From the NCBI GenBank assembly GCA_003526465.1, contig DPWD01000122.1, positions 1 through 8,717 on the forward strand: DNA of 8,717 bases, read 5' to 3'. The stretch's first letter is position 1; every line of letters starts with the position of its first letter. The position numbers and the translations under genes are program-made. Positions 5,579 through 8,717 of the stretch are shown here, piece after piece. The notes under the pieces are model-generated. The model did no database searches and was not told the origin of the DNA. It saw only the letters and a list, made by a program, of their open reading frames with translations. The stretch comes from Hyphomonadaceae bacterium. Lineage in GTDB: Bacteria; Pseudomonadota; Alphaproteobacteria; Caulobacterales; Aquidulcibacteraceae.

Positions 5579-7717
5579 TTAATCCATCAGCCGCTGCATC
5601 AGGTAGATGTATTCGAGTGCGCGCTGGCGGGCGACTTCGTCCTGGTTGGCGGTGGCCGAATGGCCGCCGTCGATGTTCTCGTAGTAGAGCACGGGCATGC
5701 CGAGTTCTTGCATGCGCGCGACGTATTTACGGGCGTGGCCGGGGTGGACGCGATCGTCCTTGGTCGAGGCGTAGACGAACGGCGTTGGAAAGTCCGCGCG
5801 CGCCCGCAGGTTTTGGTAAGGCGAGATACGGCGCAGGAAACGCCGCTCGCGTCCGTTTGAGGGCGAACCGTACTCATCCACCCAGGACGCGCCCGCGAGC
5901 AGGCGATCGTAGCGCAGCATGTCCAAGAGCGGCGAGCCGACGATTGCCGCGCGCACCATTTCCGGATGCTGGTTGAGCATCGCGCCCACCAACAGCCCGC
6001 CATTGGAGCGGCCGCTGATGCCGAGCCGGCGCGGGCTGGTGATGTCGTGTGCGACCAAATCTTGTTCGACGGCGTAGAAGTCGTCGTAGATGCGCTGGCG
6101 ATTGGTGCGCAGTCCCGCCTGGTGCCAGGCCGGGCCAAACTCGCCGCCGCCACGAATGTTGGCGAGCACATAAACACCGCCGCGCTCGAGCCACAGCTTG
6201 CCGACATAGGGGCTGTAGACCGGCGGATAGGAATTCTGGAAACCGCCGTAGGCCCAGAGCAGCGTCGGGTTCTGGCCGTTGAGCTGCGTGTCGCGGCGGC
6301 GGACTACGAAATACGGCACGCGGGTTCCGTCGCGGCTGGTTGCCTCGAATTGCTCGGCGACGAAGTTTTGCGCGTCGAACAGCGCTGGCAGTGCGCGGAT
6401 GGCGCGCGCGCGGGTGGCGCGATCGTCGAGCGCGTAGAGCGTGTCGGGAGTGATGAAGTCCTCGTAGATGGCGAACGCGGTCTGCTCGCCGGCCGATGCG
6501 CCGGCGAACGAGATTGAACCGGTGGCGGGCAGGGCGATCTGTCCTTCTACCCAGGCGCGGCCATCGTAGGAAAAGCGCAGCAAGCGCCCGCGCACGTTTT
6601 CGTAGCCGGCGACCAGGATGGCGTCGCGGGTGATAGCGACCGCCTCGACCGACTGGCGCGCGCTGGGGGTGTGGAGCACCGCGACCGCCGGCGCCGGTCC
6701 TGTTGCGCTGTCGAGCGCAATGGCGATCAGCGATCCGCTGGGTATGGCGCTGCCCACACCGGATGCAGCGCCCTGCGGCATCCAATACTGTTCCAGGGTG
6801 GCGATGAGATGGCCTTTGTAGAGCCCTTGGATTGTCGATTTCGGCGGCAGCGATATGCGTTGCGGCGAAGCGCCGTCGAGACGCCAGAAACTCGACTCGA
6901 AAAAGGTGTCGCTCTCGAACGCTACCGGCATGCGCGCGCCGTCGACATCCTCAAGCGCGCCGGCGAAAACCCCAACATCGGTGTTCTGCCCGCGGATAAT
7001 CTCAACAGCGCTGGCAAGCGGCGTTCCTCGCGTCCAGCGCTTGAGCACGAAGGCGTAACCAGACTCCGTGGTTGTGCCCGCGCCCCAATCGGTCCCGACC
7101 AGCAGCGTGTTCTCGTCGAGCCAGGCAACAGAGGACTTTGCTTCCGGGACAACGAACCCGCTTTCGACGAAGGCGCGGTGGGCGATGTCGAATTCCCGTT
7201 CGGTGGTTGCGTCCTTGCCGCCGTCCGAGAGCGAGATCATGCAACGCGACGAGCCGCTCAAGCAGGTCGCGCCTTTCCACACCCAATTGGCGTTTTCCGT
7301 GCGCGCCAGCGCGTCGAGGTCGAGCAATGTTTCCCAACGCGGCGCGTTCTGCGCATAGGCGGCGAGCGGCGAACGGCGCCAGATGCCGCGCACATGCGTC
7401 TCGTCCTGCCAGAAATTGTAATAATAGCCCTCGCGCACCTCTCCGGTGGGCAGCCGGTCGCGATTATTGGCGATGGCGAGCGCGTCGGCGTGCAGCTGCG
7501 CGTAGCGAGGGTCTCCCTCCAATTGCGCCAGCGAGCGTGCGTTCTGCTCGCGCACCCAGGTAAGCGCGCGTTCGCTTTCGATCTCCTCCAACCAGAGATA
7601 CGGGTCCTGCTCCGATCCGAGCGAGGACATGTTCGTGGGAACCCAGTCCGGCATGCTGCTGCACGACCCCAAAGCCAACGCCGCCAATGCCGCGGCCGCA
7701 ACGCCTGTCAAGCGCAT
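5579..7717 (-). CDS. Prolyl oligopeptidase-family (S9A) serine peptidase, lipoprotein
   Basis: A 712-residue serine peptidase likely to cleave short peptides after proline or related residues outside the cytoplasm. The N-terminus is a lipoprotein signal, MRLTGVAAAALAALALGSC, with lipobox LGSC and lipidated Cys 19, followed by Ser-Ser. The N-terminal region starts with DPYLWLEE, typical of Peptidase_S9_N, and continues as a beta-propeller to about residue 440. The hydrolase domain has LLWAYGGFQNSYPP, ANIRGGGEFGPAWHQAG, the nucleophile motif GISGRSNGGLLVGA (Ser 571), DDRVHPGH (Asp 655) and DGGHSA (His 686), so the triad is complete. The motif has Arg where many members have Gly (GGSNGG). Length is normal for the family. 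The ATG at 7715-7717 follows a GGGGAGG ribosome-binding site; the open frame upstream runs into dapF and is not used. It diverges from dapF. No U-tract terminator is visible on its own 3' side. Confidence 0.95.
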   Translation of the reverse strand: MRLTGVAAAALAALALGSCSSMPDWVPTNMSSLGSEQDPYLWLEEIESERALTWVREQNARSLAQLEGDPRYAQLHADALAIANNRDRLPTGEVREGYYYNFWQDETHVRGIWRRSPLAAYAQNAPRWETLLDLDALARTENANWVWKGATCLSGSSRCMISLSDGGKDATTEREFDIAHRAFVESGFVVPEAKSSVAWLDENTLLVGTDWGAGTTTESGYAFVLKRWTRGTPLASAVEIIRGQNTDVGVFAGALEDVDGARMPVAFESDTFFESSFWRLDGASPQRISLPPKSTIQGLYKGHLIATLEQYWMPQGAASGVGSAIPSGSLIAIALDSATGPAPAVAVLHTPSARQSVEAVAITRDAILVAGYENVRGRLLRFSYDGRAWVEGQIALPATGSISFAGASAGEQTAFAIYEDFITPDTLYALDDRATRARAIRALPALFDAQNFVAEQFEATSRDGTRVPYFVVRRRDTQLNGQNPTLLWAYGGFQNSYPPVYSPYVGKLWLERGGVYVLANIRGGGEFGPAWHQAGLRTNRQRIYDDFYAVEQDLVAHDITSPRRLGISGRSNGGLLVGAMLNQHPEMVRAAIVGSPLLDMLRYDRLLAGASWVDEYGSPSNGRERRFLRRISPYQNLRARADFPTPFVYASTKDDRVHPGHARKYVARMQELGMPVLYYENIDGGHSATANQDEVARQRALEYIYLMQRLMD

Positions 7718-7721
7718 GGAA

Positions 7722-7730
7722 CCTCCCCTT
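7722..7730 (-). promoter_or_regulatory. Shine-Dalgarno of the S9 peptidase gene
   Basis: The minus strand reads AAGGGGAGG followed by TTCC and the ATG at 7715-7717. This near-ideal site decides the start at the lipoprotein signal peptide rather than at the codon 96 nt further upstream. Confidence 0.7.
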
Positions 7731-7776
7731 TGCGACCTCTTCCGTGTCGGGGGCCAACCAAGCAGAACCAAAAGCT

Positions 7777-7806
7777 GGAAGGAAGGGGCGAATGCCCATA
7801 ACTTGA
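7777..7806 (+). promoter_or_regulatory. Shine-Dalgarno and four-codon minicistron before dapF
   Basis: GGAAGGAAGGGG (7777-7788) is a strong purine-rich ribosome-binding sequence, but it lies about 23 nt before the dapF ATG, too far to serve it well. It is well placed for ATG CCC ATA ACT TGA (7792-7806), encoding MPIT, whose stop is 5 nt before the dapF ATG. Translation of this mini-ORF could deliver ribosomes to dapF by reinitiation. A TTG in the dapF frame at 7803-7805 is an alternative start, also at poor spacing. Confidence 0.4.
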
Positions 7807-7811
7807 CCAGC

Positions 7812-8627
7812 ATGCGCTATTTCAAGATGAACGGCTGTGGCAATGATTTCGTCATCATTGACGCCCGCTCGCGCGGGGCGCTGCCCTTGTCGCCGGCGCA
7901 GGCGCGCACCATTGCCGACCGCGAAGCCGGCCTCGGGTGCGACCAGGTGATCGCGGTCGAGCGCTCAATGCGCGGTGATGCCTTCATGCGCATCTGGAAC
8001 GCCGATGGCGAAGAGGTCGACGCCTGCGGCAATGGCGCGCGCTGCGTGGCCTGGCTGCTGCTCGAAGAAGGTGGCGCTGCCTGGAGGCGCATCGAAACCG
8101 GCGCCGGCCTTCTCCATGCGCAGCGGGCAGGCAATCTGGCTATCACCGTCGATATGGGCTCGCCCTTGCTGCGGTGGGAGGAAATCCCGCTCGCTCACGC
8201 CATGGACACGGTGCGGCTCGATTTCAGCGCGGAGGGCCTGGAGGGTCCGGGCGCAGTCAATATGGGCAATCCTCATGTCGTGTTCTTCGTCGCGGATGCG
8301 GCCGAAGCGCCGGTCAGGCGGATCGGGCCGCGCGTGGAGGTCGATCCGCTGTTTCCCGAGAAGGTCAATGTCGGCTTTGCCGAGGTGCGCTCGCGTGAAC
8401 AAATTAGGCTGCGTGTGTGGGAGCGCGGGGCTGGGTTGACGAAGGCTTGCGGCACCGGCGCGTGCGCTGCCCTGGTGGCCGCCCACCGTCAGGGCCGAAC
8501 TGGACGCAATGCGGAACTCATTCTGGACGGCGGATCACTTCAGATTGAATGGCGCGCGGGCGACGACCGCGTATTGATGACCGGACCAGTCGAACTTGAA
8601 CACTCCGGAGAAATCCCGGCGCCATGA
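7812..8627 (+). CDS. dapF: Diaminopimelate epimerase
   Basis: Converts LL-diaminopimelate to meso-diaminopimelate in the cytoplasm, without a cofactor, supplying lysine and the peptidoglycan cross-linking residue. The 271-residue protein begins with the family N-terminus MRYFKMNGCGNDFVIID. It carries both catalytic cysteines in their motifs: Cys 72 in NADGEEVDACGNGARC and Cys 213 in KACGTGACAA. Other matches are GLGCDQV (41-47), the NMGNPHVVFFV substrate-binding segment and VNVGFAEV. The length is usual. The ATG at 7812 gives the standard N-terminus but has no Shine-Dalgarno of its own, and a four-codon minicistron with a good one lies just upstream. The TGA overlaps the ATG of a following lipoprotein gene (ATGA), so the two are probably co-transcribed. 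It diverges from the S9 peptidase gene. Confidence 0.98.
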   Translation: MRYFKMNGCGNDFVIIDARSRGALPLSPAQARTIADREAGLGCDQVIAVERSMRGDAFMRIWNADGEEVDACGNGARCVAWLLLEEGGAAWRRIETGAGLLHAQRAGNLAITVDMGSPLLRWEEIPLAHAMDTVRLDFSAEGLEGPGAVNMGNPHVVFFVADAAEAPVRRIGPRVEVDPLFPEKVNVGFAEVRSREQIRLRVWERGAGLTKACGTGACAALVAAHRQGRTGRNAELILDGGSLQIEWRAGDDRVLMTGPVELEHSGEIPAP

Positions 8628-8717
8628 GAGTTCTCGCTGCCTGCCTCGCGCTCGCCGCCTGTGCGACCGCTCCCGAGCCGCCGCCGGGCGCGCGTCTTGA
8701 GGGCTGCTGGATCAACC
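8624..8717 (+). CDS. Hypothetical lipoprotein (partial, cut by the right edge)
   Basis: Thirty-one codons are visible. The N-terminus is a very short lipoprotein signal, MRVLAACLALAAC, with lipobox LAAC and likely lipidated Cys 13. An Ala/Pro-rich linker (ATAPEPPPGAR) and LEGCWIN follow. The signal is shorter than average, with one Arg as its basic N-region. The ATG overlaps the dapF TGA as ATGA, indicating translational coupling. The visible part is too short to assign a family; expected destination is the outer or inner membrane, facing the periplasm. Confidence 0.7.
   Translation, partial: MRVLAACLALAACATAPEPPPGARLEGCWIN

Noticed and set aside
6671..7801. 376-codon open frame on the plus strand
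   Set aside because: It is wholly antisense to the S9 peptidase gene and its translation is Arg/Gly-rich with no recognisable domain. High-GC coding sequence often leaves such frames open.

Overview
The window is a GC-rich piece of bacterial chromosome. Its genes are tightly packed, with few gaps over 100 bp. The gene content points to an alphaproteobacterium, most likely in or near the Caulobacterales (Hyphomonadaceae-like): a PAS_5-type protein, a tandem PilZ protein with a CtrA-like box upstream, a GYF_2 protein, and lipoprotein-type S9 peptidases. This placement is inferred from gene families only; there is no rRNA or other marker gene. I see no tRNA, insertion sequence, phage gene or CRISPR array.

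Left block, minus strand (read right to left, 2353 to 1). In transcription order these are a tandem PilZ protein (a likely c-di-GMP receptor), a two-domain protein joining a GYF_2 domain to a module that looks like the Cas2/SinR ferredoxin-like fold, a compact SET-domain protein-lysine methyltransferase with a post-SET cysteine cluster, and the membrane protein CvpA, which runs off the left edge. The gaps between them are about 70-110 bp, so this is a co-directional cluster rather than a tightly overlapped operon.

Middle block, plus strand (2466-4762). A GMC-family FAD oxidoreductase is followed by a six-helix Pr6Pr-family membrane protein, joined by a TGATG stop/start overlap. The GMC gene diverges from the PilZ gene across a short shared intergenic region. 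The Pr6Pr gene meets a minus-strand PAS_5 gene tail to tail, and their stop codons overlap.

Right block. Upstream of the PAS gene is a short plus-strand unit: a 28-codon membrane-peptide ORF with a good Shine-Dalgarno sequence, ending at a strong intrinsic terminator. Next, on the minus strand, is a long S9A prolyl-oligopeptidase-family enzyme made as a lipoprotein, with its catalytic triad intact. Diverging from it on the plus strand is dapF (lysine/peptidoglycan precursor synthesis). A four-codon minicistron precedes dapF, and an ATGA overlap couples dapF to a lipoprotein gene cut off by the right edge.

Most of this is ordinary chromosomal content. The least explained items are the GYF_2/Cas2-like fusion protein, the 28-residue peptide unit with its own terminator, the degenerate-plus-intact PilZ pair with its CtrA-like box, and the dapF minicistron.
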